DNA from: Calliphora vicina
Lineage: Eukaryota > Arthropoda > Insecta > Diptera > Calliphoridae
Direction: 5' to 3'
Length of the DNA: 64,000 nucleotides
NCBI RefSeq assembly: GCF_958450345.1
Contig: NC_088780.1
Coordinates: forward strand, 121,286,226 to 121,350,225
Part shown: piece after piece, positions 45,448-57,394 of the stretch
How the letters are laid out: the number at the start of each line of letters is the position of its first letter
How positions within the stretch are numbered: position 1 is the stretch's first letter
Translations under genes and position numbers: made by a program
The notes under the pieces: generated by a model
Seen by the model: only the letters and a program-made list of their open reading frames with translations
What the model was told of the DNA's origin: nothing
Databases searched by the model: none

Positions 45448-46065
45448 CCCAGCAGTTATAGGTGACTGTCCCGATCTAGTGATTTACCTATCATTTAGGG
45501 TGACAACTAGTTTCATAATTATGTGCATGACTAGTTACTTTAACATGTGCATATCCTAAGCAGGGATTAAGTTACACTTTTGGATTACAATGAGACTGTC
45601 TGATAACTGGTCAAAGTAGTCAACGCATTGGATTCACATACCGGTTAGATAGATTCAGTTAAATTACTAGCTACCTAAATAGTTAATTGATTAGCTACAT
45701 AACTAGTTATTTTAACATGACCTCATATAGTCAATTCAAAAGACATCTCATAGACAGTCCAATATCCGATTGCTTGCATACAAAACTTTCTCCGACAACT
45801 TTCCTATAGATAACAAACATCTGTGTAAAATAGCTACTTTTTTAAGTGCAGTACAAAATAAACATTTAATAACACTACACTCTAGATTACTTAGAGACAC
45901 TTAAGTGACAATTGTCTTCACGCTGGATTACATGGAATGTATAAAGTAACCAATTGACTTTTCTATGCTCTACAAAGAGCACATATGTGTCAAATAGTCC
46001 ATAGTATAATCAGCAAAGTATATCCCTATAAGTGATATACATTGACTACTTGCTTAACAGCTGGG
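45448..46065. repeat. CCCAGCAGTT-ended repeat copy 3
   Basis: A 618-bp unit from CCCAGCAGTTATAGG to TTGCTTAACAGCTGGG, colinear with the tandem pair at 18678-20657 but with internal deletions. TG lies at both edges (45446-45447 and 46066-46067), which may be a short target duplication. A further partial start CCCAGCAATTCTGGGTG follows at 46077 and runs about 150 bp. Confidence 0.65.
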
Positions 46066-46230
46066 TGCTTAAATTTCCCAGCAATTCTGGGTGACTGTCC
46101 CGAAATAGGAATTTTTGGGGTCACCACTGGTCACATAATTAGGGACGTGATTAGTTATTTTAACATGTTCATATCCTAAGGAAAGGGTCAGTAGATAGAT
46201 ATACTACAAAGAGACTAGTCTAAGAAACAT

Positions 46231-47334
46231 CTCCTAGTACTCAACCCAATCGCTGCAAAAAGACAATCTAATAGTATTTTCTTATTATTTCACATATTCT
46301 CAGGGAAATACTCCAAAAACCCGTTTCTTTTAAACAAACCTCATTCCCACTAATATATGCTTTCTATTATGGGACCAATCTCCGATATACCAGCTACAAT
46401 AGGACTGTCAAATAACCGGTACCAATACGAATTACGGTTAACATTTTTTTTATTCTTCGAGGGAATACGAATTATTATTCTAATAATATAATCTATATAC
46501 ATTAATGCTATAACCAAATTTTGGCCCTAGCACCACGCGATGGCAAATGTTGTGTTTTTTACGATAACATTTTTTTGGGGTCATTTTGGAATAAAAACAA
46601 AAACTGTTTCTACCTATCTATGTCCGTTATAGACTCTGAAACCATCCAACCGATGAGCTCCAAACTGGTTTCATTAGTAAGTCACTACAAACATTTTTAC
46701 CTATTTTGAACTTACGAAACTCTGTGTGTCTTGAAATTTTGTATATTCACTAGATCCACTAAGAAGTAATTTTTGGAAATTCTAATTTCAAGGGGGTAAA
46801 TGGGTAAAATCGGAATGCTAACACCAAAAATCCAGTTTAAGTTATCACAACATAGCAGAGCATGAAATATATGTGAATAGCGTTAAGTGTGGCTATAATT
46901 CAATTTAAAACTAACAATTTTTATAGCACCTTAATCATGATTTCCTTTAAATCTCCCTCTCAATTTAATAATTTCAAAACAATTTGTCCTTGCAAATACC
47001 AGCACTCAACCTGAAACATAATAACAATAACGGTCTAACTCCAATTTAATGAAAACATTTTGCAAATCCCTAACATAAAAATTTACAAGGTAAAATTACA
47101 ACAACATGCATATGCAGTAACAAAAACAATGAAAATAAAATGCATTATTTTCTGCATTTTTTTTTTTTTTTTGTGGAGCAAAAAGCTAAAGTAACCGGAA
47201 AATTTATTTTAATCATACATAAATTTGTTTGGTTGGTGGCTTTTCCTAAAAATTATGCAAACAACTAGAGTCTTACAAAGAGTTGACGAAACTTTAGATA
47301 CCCTACATAGAATGCCTTAAGGTACACACAGAAA
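46231..47334. other. AT-rich DNA, no gene seen
   Basis: A frame at 46521-46709 (+) has no recognised motif. A poly-T run lies at about 47159-47172. No repeat family assigned. Confidence 0.4.
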
Positions 47335-47560
47335 AAACTATTTTCTAAATAGTTTCAATTCAAATATGTATCAGATAATCTATTTGCTTTAATAATTTTA
47401 ATTGTGTCAAGTATTCATGTGATCAAAAACTAAATTTTCTAATATTTTTGACTAAAATTTGAGATTTTGATAATTTGGATGATTGAAAATACAATTTTCG
47501 TTATTGATTGAAATTTAATAAAAAACAAAGTTATTGAAAATACAGTTTTTTAATTACAGA
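47335..47560. mobile_element. Possible fragment of CACAGAAAAAA-type element
   Basis: CACACAGAAAAAACTATTTTC, preceded by TA, resembles the ends at 6530 and 32784, and the following AT-rich sequence with AAATTTTCTAATATTTTTG is similar in style. No matching right end was found. Confidence 0.3.
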
Positions 47561-48143
47561 TCACATTTTAGAGCAGAATAATAGCGGTGTATGTCGTATT
47601 TTTTTATTAATGTTTTGTTTTTGTTTCGAAAAATTAGTTTGAAAAATTGTTATGACATACAATGCTACAACACTACGACATCAATTGTGAATTGGGCAAA
47701 TATTTCTGTTGTATAGGGCCAAATAAAATGCCTAACCTATAATTATCTTTTTATGAGTCAACTAGTTCGATATTTAAAAGAGAATTCTATAAAATTAGTC
47801 ACAAAGTATTTTCCCGATAACGAAGCCTATTGAAATTGTTATTACTTACACACGTTCTGTGATACGATCCTGGACATTATTTTAATGTGAGCAACATATC
47901 ATAATTTATTAAAGCTTTGCGGCCCTCTTCCGATAATATACTCTATTAAATTAAAATTAGGCACATGTGAGTTTATGAACTCCTTACCAACAATTTCTCT
48001 CTCTGTTTCTATTTGGCTACTTCATTATGCCCCAATAAAATTGTATGTAGTTAAGGCATATTTGGTTAGTCTAGGCAAATACCTTAATATGCATAAATTG
48101 GCAAGTGTGTAATATTTAAGTTATATATAACATTAGTATATAT

Positions 48144-49500
48144 TAGGGTATTCAATTAATCGGGTTTCTGGTTTAATCGGTTAATCGAGCAAATAATTAA
48201 TCGAGGTCTAGATTTATTCGGTTAATATAATTTATATTTTTATTTTAAATTGAAAATACAACAACGAATTTTGTGTACAAAAACATAAAAAACAGCAAAT
48301 AAGGTATTTGAGATCATTTTTGTAAACATATCGCCTATTTGCTGCAACAACGTCATAACTCAAAATCCGTGTTTTATGAACTGAGTAATACAAAATATAC
48401 GCAGTTCTATAATCTTTCATATAGTTTCATCAGTTTTCAAAAAAGTCAATTATTTTTTGTGTGTGAGATTGTTTTTTTGTTGTAAACATCAAAATTAAAA
48501 TTCATGTTTTCTAGTATATTAGATAAGTGAAAATTTGGTTAAATACAGATTAGAAAGATACTAACATCTACTGTTTATATTTCTGAAATCGCATGATTTG
48601 TTGAAAATTTATTTAAGAAATAGTAAAATGTTATAAACTATTCAAAGACGTTTTTCTCAAAACGACTTTTTTGAATTATGACGTTGTTGCTGCAAATGAG
48701 CAATGTGGGAGTTTTTTAGGGTTTTAGTGAGATCTTCTGAAATAATCTTTTATAAAAATAATATAATTTAAACGATTTTTTTCTTTAGATTTGAGATGTT
48801 ATATGTAGTACTCGACGAGAAGATTCTATATATATGTAATTTTTTGAAATCGGAACACAAACGAAGAAATATTATTATTTTTAAAATTGAACATACCCGA
48901 GGTCTCCTAGCAAAAGAGGTCTTGAGCTCCAAATCTTCTCGTAAAAAACCGGAAGCTCGATTTTGATTTTAGAACCATGGTTTCTTCTGAAAAAGTTCAT
49001 AGAATTTTCCGTAGATTACGAATTTGCTATACGCTTTACCACGTTTTTTGCGCCCGAACAAATTGACCCACCCTATTGTATATGTTGGAGAAATCAAAAG
49101 CATGATAAAGAATATTCCTTTTTGGATTCTTTTAGATTTTTATTAATTTAATAGTTTCGTTTAGTTATGATAAAAGACTCATTTCAAAAAAAAGTTTCGT
49201 CTATACATGTAAATACAAAGTTTCAAATACATACATGTAAATTAAATATGTTAGTTGTTATACATACTCACTAATCAGTATTAAAAATATCTAATTTTAG
49301 TTTGAAATTTGTATTTGAATTGAAACGGAAAAATAAATACAAAAAAGTGCAAAAAAAAGGAATTTCGCTTAATCGGTTAATCGACACAAATTAATAGGTT
49401 TATTTGTTATTTGAAAATCGGCAATTTCAAATTATTCGAATAGTTAACCGTCCAAAAATAATCGGTTAACCGATTAACGGTTAATCGATTGAATACCCTA
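48144..49500. mobile_element. hAT-like element, TTAATCGGTTAA family, copy 2
   Basis: 1357 bp, ends TAGGGTATTCAAT/ATTGAATACCCTA, exact 8-bp duplication GTATATAT (48136-48143 and 49501-49508). Both ends carry TTAATCGGTTAA clusters. The interior is colinear with the copy at 59943, which lacks roughly 580 bp of it. Frames 48232-48420 and 48963-49151 lie inside without a transposase motif. Confidence 0.9.
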
Positions 49501-49508
49501 GTATATAT

Positions 49509-50433
49509 GTATATAACATTAGGATGTCTTCATTGTTATTGAGTTCAAAAAGAAGATGATATTTCAAGTATTTCTTATCAATGGAAATTCCCAAGCTTGG
49601 TAATTTTTTTTTAATTATCATGAAGCTTAAATGTAATGAAATGCTTCTACTTGAATTGTTTTAATTTTAAACTTTTCGTTTTAATTATAAAAAAACTTAT
49701 GTTTTTGATTTTAAACATTTAATTTCCAAACAGCTACCACCTTAATCCGAATGCACATACGTACTTATATTTACATACAGACACAGGTTTGAGTGCACAT
49801 TTCTTACTCCATAAAACATTCATGTAATTGCCAAGTTTTACTTTATCCAAAGGGGCACCAGTTAGTTTTAGCTACCTTTATTACCATCGTCGTTGCTGTT
49901 ACTACTTACTCTATGGGTAGAAAATCAACTTAATGCTAACCAAACTGTCATAATTAATTTGTGTGCTTCTACTAAAACTTAAAATCTAAAAATCCTCTAA
50001 ACCTTAGAAAATTAAAAAAAAAAAAAACAAAACTAAAGGAATAAAACAGTAACTAAAGTGTTGTAAATACAAGTTCCATGTATGTATATGTAGTTGCAAG
50101 CAACATTTTATTGCATGATTTATAGCGAAAATTTAATAAACATGTACGCTTCGTGAATTTATTTAAGTTTATTTTATACTTTTTTATTAGCTCTGACCTC
50201 CGTGAATTTTTTGCGAGGGATTTATTTTAGCGTTTATTAAGTAACTGGTGTGTTAATTGTGTTATAAGACTGAACTTGTGATGTACTGAAAGTACTACTG
50301 AAGGTATCGAGCTACATAGTTTCAATAGAGTAGTGAATTCTGTTATGGGGAAACAGCCAATATAATTGAGTCCTTAAGACAATTGCGATTCTGATTATAA
50401 AAATATTAAGCTTAAGTCGTTATACGGCAGATT
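49509..50433. other. Unique AT-rich DNA, no gene seen
   Basis: No gene or repeat family recognised. Confidence 0.4.
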
Positions 50434-50512
50434 TTATGTACACATAAAATTCAACGGAAATAGCTTTCATATAGACATAAATCACACGACCTAATTTCAT
50501 GGCCATCGCACT
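50434..50512 (+). mobile_element. Small Helentron family A fragment
   Basis: About 80 bp (GTACACATAAAATTCAAC, CATATAGACATAAATCACAC, GACCTAATTTCATGGCC) match the internal segment of family A. It ends just before the tandem array at 50548. Confidence 0.6.
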
Positions 50513-50547
50513 TTTGTGGCCAAAACTATAAGGAAACACTGAACAAG

Positions 50548-50992
50548 ATGAAAATCGGTATACGGGAGTTTTCAAGGTTTCTGATTTCGAATCTGAGGTA
50601 AAATTTTCAAATTCAAAATGACGGTCCAATATGGCGGCGTAAATTTTAAAATGCCTTCTGATTTCCATGAAAATCGGTATACGGGAGTATTAAAGATTTC
50701 TGATTTCGAATCTGAGGTAGAATTTTTCAAATTCGAAATGGCGGATCCAATATGACAGCTTAAATTTTAAAATGTCTTCTGATTTACATGAAAATTTGGT
50801 ATACAGGAGTATTCAAGATTGCTGATTCCGAATCTGAGGTAAAATTTTTCAAATTAAAAATGGCGGATCCAATATGGCGGCGTAAATTGTATAATGACTT
50901 TTGATTTACATGAAAATCGGTATACGGGGGTATTCATGATTGCTGATTTCGAATCTGAGGTAAAATTTTCCAAATTCATAATGGCGAATCCA
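50548..50992. repeat. 119-122-bp tandem array, about 3.7 units
   Basis: Units begin ATGAAAATCGGTATACGGGA at 50548, 50667, 50788 and 50910. Each contains TTTCGAATCTGAGGTA, then AAATGGCGGATCCAATATGG and TAAATTTTAAAATG. The GC-richer GGCGGATCC core stands out from the surroundings. Minus-strand and plus-strand frames here (50420-50668, 50894-51076) are by-products of the repeat. Confidence 0.85.
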
Positions 50993-51460
50993 TTTTTATT
51001 TTCAAAACATCAAAAAAAATTGTTTTCTTCACTTAAGCCTATTCCTCATTCAAAATATTGCCACATTCAACTTTAGCAACAACAAAATTGTAAACGGCAG
51101 CATTCTTCTCCTCTTTCTTTAGTTCATCCAACCAACTTCCGCAAGTTCGTTATTTTGCAAGTGGAGGCTGCCTACGAAAAATTATATTTCTCAAAAAGTG
51201 CAACATGAACTTGACAAATTAAACTCAAAATTCCACATTTAAACCGTTTCTGATTGTTTAAACCCGGACAAATTCGGACAACTTTTTAAAAGTTTATCCA
51301 AAGTTAATTTTTCAGAATATATTATAAAATTAAGGGTTATGTCAGAAGTATGAGGAGTTTTTTCGCAAATAACAATTTTGTTTTTTTACAAAATATTTTT
51401 AAATTTATGTTTGTTTTTTAACTATTTAAATAAACTTAAAAATTCGAACAAATTGCACTG
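50993..51460. other. AT-rich DNA, no gene seen
   Basis: No gene or known repeat recognised. Confidence 0.4.
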
Positions 51461-52277
51461 TAGGGTATTCAAGTAATCGGGTTTCTGATTTAATCGGTTA
51501 ATCGAGCATATAATTAATCGAGGTTAATAATCGGTTAATTTTAAATTATTCGATTAACCGAATAATTTCCATTTTAATTTTAAATTGAAAAGAAAAAACA
51601 AGAATTTTGTGTACATATATAAGCATTTAGTTAATAAAAAGAACAAAAACATAAAAAACAAACAAAACATATCATTTCAACAAAACAATAAATAAATAAT
51701 AAATAAATCTTTAAAAAAAGGAATACAATTGAAATGCTTTCTTTTTAAACGATTTTTTTTAGTTTTAATAAAACTTGATTTGAAAAAACTCTCTCACTAA
51801 TTATAGATATTGGAGAAATCGAAAGTAAGGCATGATAAAAAATATCCAATTTCTCAGATCTTTTTTTTAGTTTTTTCTAAGCATATAAAATCCTCCATCT
51901 ATGAGAGTCCTTTTGGATTTTTTTAGATTTTAAATACTTTCGTTAAGTTGTGATAAAAGACACGTTTCAGTATGTCTTCAGTTTCGTCTATTACCATATC
52001 GTCATAGAACATTCTAGAAAAAAGGGTAATTTCCAAATTCCTTAGTGTCGGTTATCATACTATACTTCAAAAAACTATTGCTAGAAGGGAATGTTTACGA
52101 GTTATGAAATAAAATTTGTGTGTTTAAAACTATATTTCTATATAAAGTGCAAAAAAAAATAAATTTCGGTTAATCGACATTTTTTATTTGAAAATCGTCA
52201 ATTTTAAATTATTCGAACAGATAACCGACCAAAATTAATCGGTTAACCGATTAACGGTTAATCGATTGAATACCCTA
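51461..52277. mobile_element. hAT-like element, TTAATCGGTTAA family, copy 3
   Basis: 817 bp with both ends (TAGGGTATTCAAG / ATTGAATACCCTA) and subterminal TTAATCGGTTAA words. It resembles copy 1 (AAAACTCTCTCACTAATTAT; AAGCATATAAAATCCTCCAT). Unlike the other copies, the flanks differ (TTGCACTG left, GTATATAC right), so there is no target duplication. Confidence 0.8.
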
Positions 52278-52480
52278 GTATATACTGATTTCAACACTTT
52301 GCTCACAAACAACGACTTTGACCAATTGCTAAGCAGTCGCCGTTATTTGTTTACAAAAACAAAACTTGCAGTTGTTTGCTTTAATATTTTCTTTATCAAA
52401 TACCAACAACAAAAAATGCATTCATGATATTTCAAAAAATTAATTTTTGTCTCAAAAATGGGTAAAATTACCTATAGTGC

Positions 52481-52626
52481 ATCGGTCCATAATTAGTCAT
52501 AGCTCCCATAAAAGCCTCATTCACGGACATAAATTATTGAAATTTTAAAAGAAAAATGTGTTTGCTCATTTACATAGTGTAGTGTATTATATGGTTGGGC
52601 TTTACCGACCATACTTTGTTACTTGG
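52481..52626 (+). mobile_element. Helentron family A 3' fragment
   Basis: From ATCGGTCCATAATTAGTCAT to the hairpin TATGGTTGG/CCGACCATA and ACTTTGTTACTTG. Only the last ~145 bp remain. The T-G pair in the stem keeps it foldable. Confidence 0.75.
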
Positions 52627-52865
52627 AAAAGTATTTAGGTGAAGAAAAAAATTTGGTGAAAATATTTTTCCGGTTTTGATCCATTGTCGGTCAGAATTTA
52701 TATTGCATTATATGCGTTGTTAATGATGTTAATGACTTAGTAATACAGAGAAACACAAATCCAAAATAGGTTAAAAACAAGGTAGTCCTTGGAAAGTTGA
52801 TTTCCACAGACAGGCGGACGGATTTCGAATGGATATATCGACTTTGCTATCTATAACAATACGGT
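52627..52865 (-). mobile_element. Helentron family C degraded body fragment
   Basis: GTGAAAATATTTTTCCGGTT, TTTTGATCCATTGTCGGTC, TAATGACTTAGTAATACAG and CAGACAGGCGGACGGAT recall the interior of 4220-4964 in the same order. No ends are left. Confidence 0.5.
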
Positions 52866-52872
52866 ATATGTA

Positions 52873-53191
52873 CACACAGCCTCAAAAATTAATAAACAAC
52901 ACAAATTATTTGATTTTTTTAAGATAATGAAAATAGTCAAATCTATTCATATATTAAAATTTAAAAGTTTCGGTTTGTTGAAGATTAGGTTAAATAATAG
53001 ATTCGGTAATAGTTCTGTATTCCTAAGGAAATCAATTTAATGAACTTGAGCCTAAATAATTAATATCGTAATAATAATAATAATACAAGAATTCTGAAGA
53101 AAAATAGTATTAATGTCGGACTATAATGAGTTCCATGATCTTAAAAAAATCAAAAAATTCACTGGTGTTTACTCATTTTTGAGGCTGTGTT
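52873..53191. mobile_element. MITE with CACACAGCCTCAAAAA ends, TA duplication
   Basis: 319 bp with ~60-bp inverted arms (CACACAGCCTCAAAAATT; TTTGATTTTTTTAAGAT on both), flanked by TA (52871-52872 and 53192-53193). A shorter relative is at 54212-54402. Likely mobilised by a Tc1/mariner-type transposase. Confidence 0.75.
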
Positions 53192-53193
53192 TA

Positions 53194-54027
53194 TATTGTA
53201 TTTATGGAATCGCAAATGAAAAACATACAAAAGTGAAGGATATATTGAATTCGTCACTTTCGAATAATCAACCTATGATATACAACTTGCTTTCTATTCA
53301 GGTGCTTATAAAAACCTTAAAAATTTGTCTTAAAAAAAATGTATTGCTTTTTTCTACAACCCTCGTAAATATTTACGAACTTGTTTATTTAAGTTTAAGT
53401 TTGTTACATGTTTTACGACAAATACTTCGATGTGTAAATTTTGCACGTTTCAGACATAAAAACGTAACGGGGTTTGCAGCATTTTACAGCTCATATAAGG
53501 TAAACACACACATACTGAATCTACAAAATATAAATGGCTGTATGTGGCTCCTTCTAGCTGGAAATATGTATGTGTATTTGCAGTACCCTGCTGTTCTTTA
53601 GGTGGTAATAAGAAACTTTGCCTTAAAAATTTCACAACCTAGGCAGAAATTCATGTTGAACTTACAGGAATATTTATTACTTTACAATAGTATCTTCTAA
53701 TGTAGAGTTTGTTAGCAGCAAAATCTCTACAAAAAATTTAAAAAAATGTAAATGCTCATTATAGATAGGAGCATTCTGAGTTTGTTGGCTTTTTATAGCT
53801 TACCCCTTTATCTGTGTGGAACTAGTTCCAATATATGCAGGGTTCTGAAATGTTCTTGTTGTTGCTTTTACTTACCTCATTCGATTTTTATTTTTTATTG
53901 CTTACAACAGCAACAACAACAGCAGTACCAGCTCCTTAAACTACTGATGATTTTCTTTCTCTTTTGTTGTTTTTCAAGTTAATGTCGGTCGTTGTTACTG
54001 TTGTACTGTTATTGTGTGTCCACTTAG
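53194..54027. other. DNA with a 162-codon open frame of doubtful value
   Basis: A frame at 53113-53601 (+) is the longest in the window, but its first ~26 codons lie in the inverted repeat of the MITE ending at 53191. The rest, rich in leucine, matches no family I know and has no splice or promoter support. Short CAACAACAACAGCAG runs occur near 53908-53923. I do not call a gene. Confidence 0.4.
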
Positions 54028-54150
54028 TAGGGTATGCTTTCGAATAATCGAACAACTTCGAATACTTTTAAAACTACCATTTTCGAATAACGAATAATTC
54101 GAATAATTTTAGGTAGAATAACCGAGTAACACGAATAATAAAATTTTATT
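54028..54150. repeat. One-ended TAGGGTATGCTTTCGAATAA repeat
   Basis: TAGGGTATGCTTTCGAATAA at 54028 is followed by many TTCGAATAA words, a style close to the subterminal repeats of the hAT-like family. No matching second end was found, so this is probably the left end of a truncated element. Confidence 0.4.
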
Positions 54151-54211
54151 TAATTTATTTTTTTTTTTTAATTTTTATAATTCTAAATGGAAATAAGTAA
54201 TAATAAATATA

Positions 54212-54402
54212 CAGTGAGCCACCAAAAAATATTTGATTTTTTTAAGATAATGAAAATCCTAAAATATATTCATCGATTAAAATTTTAATGTTTCGGTTTT
54301 TTGGAGATTCAGCTGAATAATGGAAGTCGGACTATAATGATTTTCATGATCCTAAAAAAATCAAAAAATTCCCGGTTGTTTACTCAATTTTGAGGCTGTG
54401 TG
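54212..54402. mobile_element. Short MITE, relative of 52873 element
   Basis: 191 bp. Ends CAGTGAGCCACCAAAAAA and (reverse) CACACAGCCTCAAAATTG, flanked by TA (54210-54211 and 54403-54404). It contains the same TTTGATTTTTTTAAGATAAT arm and GTCGGACTATAATG as the larger copy, whose middle it lacks. Confidence 0.75.
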
Positions 54403-54458
54403 TAAAAGTAACATATTTAAAAATAAATGCTTATGAAAATGCATTCTTACCAATTTAT

Positions 54459-54925
54459 TTATTCCCTACACCACCATAGTGGAAAGAGTATATTGGGTTA
54501 GTGCTAATGTTTCTGAGTCGATTAAGCGATGTCCGTCCGGCTGTCCGTCCATGTAAACCTTGTAATTAAACTGCAGATCGCAATTTTAAAGATAATTCGA
54601 AAAAATTTGCCACAAACTTTTATATTACCCCAAGGACTACTAAGGCTATTGAATTTGGTTAGAATCGGTCTGAAAATAGTTAATCTCTCGTAAATATCAT
54701 AATTATAAAGATATCCAACCCAAATTTAGCAAAAATAAGTTTTATATAAGCAGAACTCTTACTAAAAAATTTAGCATCGATACCGTCTGTATCCAAATAA
54801 ATTTCAAAACAAATATGTTTCATATATAAGCAAATCATCCCACCAAATTTTTGAAGATCGGTCCATAATTAGTCATAGCTCCCATAAAAGGCCCACTTCC
54901 AAAAATCCCTTTATCGTGCAAAAAT
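54459..54925 (+). mobile_element. Helentron family B, 3' truncated
   Basis: Begins ATTCCCTACACCACCATAGT/GGAAAGAGTATATTGG, then CTGAGTCGATTAAGCGATG, AAACTGCAGATCGCAATTTT and GGTCCATAATTAGTCATAGC. It stops before the terminal hairpin, where the next TIR element begins. Confidence 0.8.
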
Positions 54926-54927
54926 AT

Positions 54928-55356
54928 TAGAGTATTCAGACGAATAATTCAAATAAGAGATTTTAACTTGTTAGAATAATTCGATCACACGTTTAAAATC
55001 AATCGAATCAATCGGAAAATAATGTTTAGTTATTTTGTTAAAAAAGTCAATTATGTATTAAATATATCAATATGAAAGTGATGATAAATGTGATATTGCA
55101 AATAGTAATGAAATTGATATTGAGGATGACATTGATTGATATTAAACATGATCTTAAAATATATGTATATACATAAGTGATATTATAGACCTAAAAGTAG
55201 AACCTAATCTCTTATATTATTTAAACAATTTCTGTTATTTGAATTACTTGATTAAAATTAATAAAATTATTGAATCATTCGTTCAAGTTAAAATCTCTTA
55301 TTCGAATTAATCACTTTATTCGAGCAAAAGAAAACTGTAATAATATGGATACTCTA
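54928..55356. mobile_element. TIR element with TAGAGTATTC ends and ATTCGAATAA words
   Basis: 429 bp. The left end TAGAGTATTCAGACGAATAA is followed by ATAAGAGATTTTAACTTG; the right side has the inverse CAAGTTAAAATCTCTTAT and GGATACTCTA. The arms include ATTCGAATAA-like words. Flanks show no 8-bp match, so hAT membership is only suggested by the end style. Confidence 0.6.
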
Positions 55357-56167
55357 TCAGTTAGTCTGGCATGTATAATATTTTAAATTGAGCACTACAT
55401 TCTTTTTATGGTATTTTACCACCAGTTCATTTTTATAGTGTCCATCCACATCAATTTTGTAGGTTATATGTTACGACCAAAGAAGTTTATAGAAAAAATT
55501 ATATTTATTCGTTTAATTTTTAGTTAAAGGGTGTGAGGGAGACGGTTTTGATGTGTCTGCTGTAAAAGTTTTCTATATACATATATATTATCAAAACTAA
55601 TTACAATAAAGATTTGTTGCACATGATAGTAGTAATGACAGTTTTATGCGCATAAACACATACATACATATACAAATACACCCATTCCAGCATTTTCATC
55701 ATGCATGCTGCATGGAATTGGTGGAAAAATGTTTTGCTATAAACTGTTAGCATGAATGTTATAGAAATTGAATTAACTTGTTCTATTATAGTGATTTTAT
55801 TTTATTATTTTAGACGGACATTAATAAAATTGGAATAATGAAATTAATCGAAAATGTTCTAGTTCAATCAAGATGATTGTAAATGTTAAATAATAGAATT
55901 AGATTCAGAATATCATAAATAGTAGGGATTGCAAACTGATTTTAATAGTAATCAGAATCACACATTAAATATTGCAAACACCATTAGAAGCATCCACTGT
56001 TTCTTTTAGTCCACATACAACTGCAATATACGAAGATAGTTAAAATCTCGTAAATATCTTAATAAGTTTTATATATGCCTTACTCGCACTACAAAATTTA
56101 GTACAGATCGCTACATAATTTACCATAGCATCCATATACTTGTTTTAACTTGGAGGTTATTAATATT
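55357..56167. other. AT-rich DNA with a small Helentron B fragment
   Basis: No gene. About 56027-56150 (TAAAATCTCGTAAATATCTT, AAGTTTTATATATGCC, AATTTAGTACAGATCGC, ending CTTGTTTTAACTTGG) is a degraded family B Helentron piece. Confidence 0.45.
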
Positions 56168-56500
56168 GTTACGTTTTTACTTTTTAAAAACTGTGATTTA
56201 TTTCCTTTAAATGAACCAGACAATACAAACAGTTTAGTAGTTCAAAATTGTTTATTCATTCAAATTTACACAACAACAGTTTAAATAATCACTCAGTGTT
56301 TTTATACAAATACACGTTTATAATTCACAGTAATACACACACTTGGATTACACACTTTATAATGTACAATAATGCAGTTGATGTTAACTCTAATGGCGCC
56401 TATGATAATCTGACTACCGACTGCAACCTCTTCCACAATTGCTACACAACGCCATATTCATTCGAGTATCTTCATGAATGATCTTAACGGACAAACTGAA
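56168..56500 (-). mobile_element. Possible solo LTR fragment
   Basis: The plus strand begins TGTTACGTTTTTAC, so the minus strand ends GTAAAAACGTAACA, the usual TG...CA type of LTR edge. On the minus strand a polyadenylation-like AATAAA (in GAATGAATAAACAATTTTG) precedes a GTCTGGTTC stretch, as in R-U5 regions. The region is GC-richer than its neighbours. No second edge, primer site or target duplication was found; this is a tentative call. Confidence 0.3.
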
Positions 56501-56756
56501 ATGTTTGAATTCTAAAGCTTGTAGCAGCTTTAATGTTAATGTTAGCCAGGGACCGTAAATAACGGTTATCCAGAAAATTCACTATGTTAGAGTCAACACA
56601 GACATATACTGTTATATATCAAAAGATTCGCATTGACGTGATCTTTCAGAATCTATGGTGATAGTAAAAAAATTATCCCAACTCCACAGTTAACAGTTAT
56701 TTTTCAACGTAAAAATAAAAGTTCGCGTGAAACTCTTAAAAAAAGAGTTTTAAATA

Positions 56757-56899
56757 TCCGTCAAAAAAAAAACTCATTTGAGGACTTTTATTTTTTCCGT
56801 CAGAAAAAAAACTCATTTGAGGACTTTTATTTTTTCCGTCATAAATTAAAAGTCATTTGAGGAGTTTTATTTTTCCCGTCAAAAAATAAAACTCTTTTG
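56757..56899. repeat. 39-bp tandem array, about 3.7 units
   Basis: Units start TCCGTCAAAAAAAAAACTC at 56757, 56796, 56835 and (CCCGTC) 56874, a strict 39-bp period. Each holds CATTTGAGGACTTTTATTTT. The unit is the same near-palindrome (GAGTTTTATTTTTCCCGTCA with TAAAACTC) found once in the SINE body at 57480-57520 and at 17490. Confidence 0.85.
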
Positions 56900-56988
56900 G
56901 TTTAATTTCTACTTTTTTTCAGTATTTTTCTTTATTATAGTCTATCTGATATAATGAGTGTAGTAATTTATTTGTTTAAGAAAGGAAA

Positions 56989-57379
56989 ACGGCAATACTG
57001 AGTATTAACACTTTTCAAATTTAAAATATTATTGAAATCATTCGGTATTTCAAGATATCGTTTCGATAAAACATTTATTGTTTACACGATAGCATTACAC
57101 ATATTTTATTTCTTTGTTGATTGATATTTTTCAGCAAACTTTATTTTTATTTTATATTCTGTTGACATTTTTGTTTGCTTTATTTGTATTTACAAATACA
57201 TACCCGATATATATGAAAATAAAAAGTTTTTGAATTGTTTTAATTAAATTTTCAATACCGACCGTAAATCAAAAAAATCATTTTTATTTTTTGAAAATCT
57301 AATACAAATTTTGTTTAGACGATGAAATTGTATTATGATACTTGAGTTTTTGACAAATATTAATACTCAGTATTGCCGT
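56989..57379. mobile_element. TIR MITE with ACGGCAATACTGAGTATTAA ends
   Basis: 391 bp. The left end ACGGCAATACTGAGTATTAA is matched inverted by TTAATACTCAGTATTGCCGT at the right. The inside is AT-rich without a frame. It sits between the 39-bp array and the SINE body and may have split one repeat. No clear target duplication. Confidence 0.65.
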
Positions 57380-57394
57380 CTATAAATACCTTTA

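Noticed and set aside
50420..51076. Frames overlapping the 120-bp array on both strands
   Set aside because: They follow from the repeat period being near a multiple of three and change with unit length.
53113..53601. 162-codon open frame, the longest in the window
   Set aside because: Its first ~26 codons lie in the inverted repeat of a MITE, the rest matches nothing known to me, and leucine/isoleucine/asparagine excess fits AT-rich chance frames.
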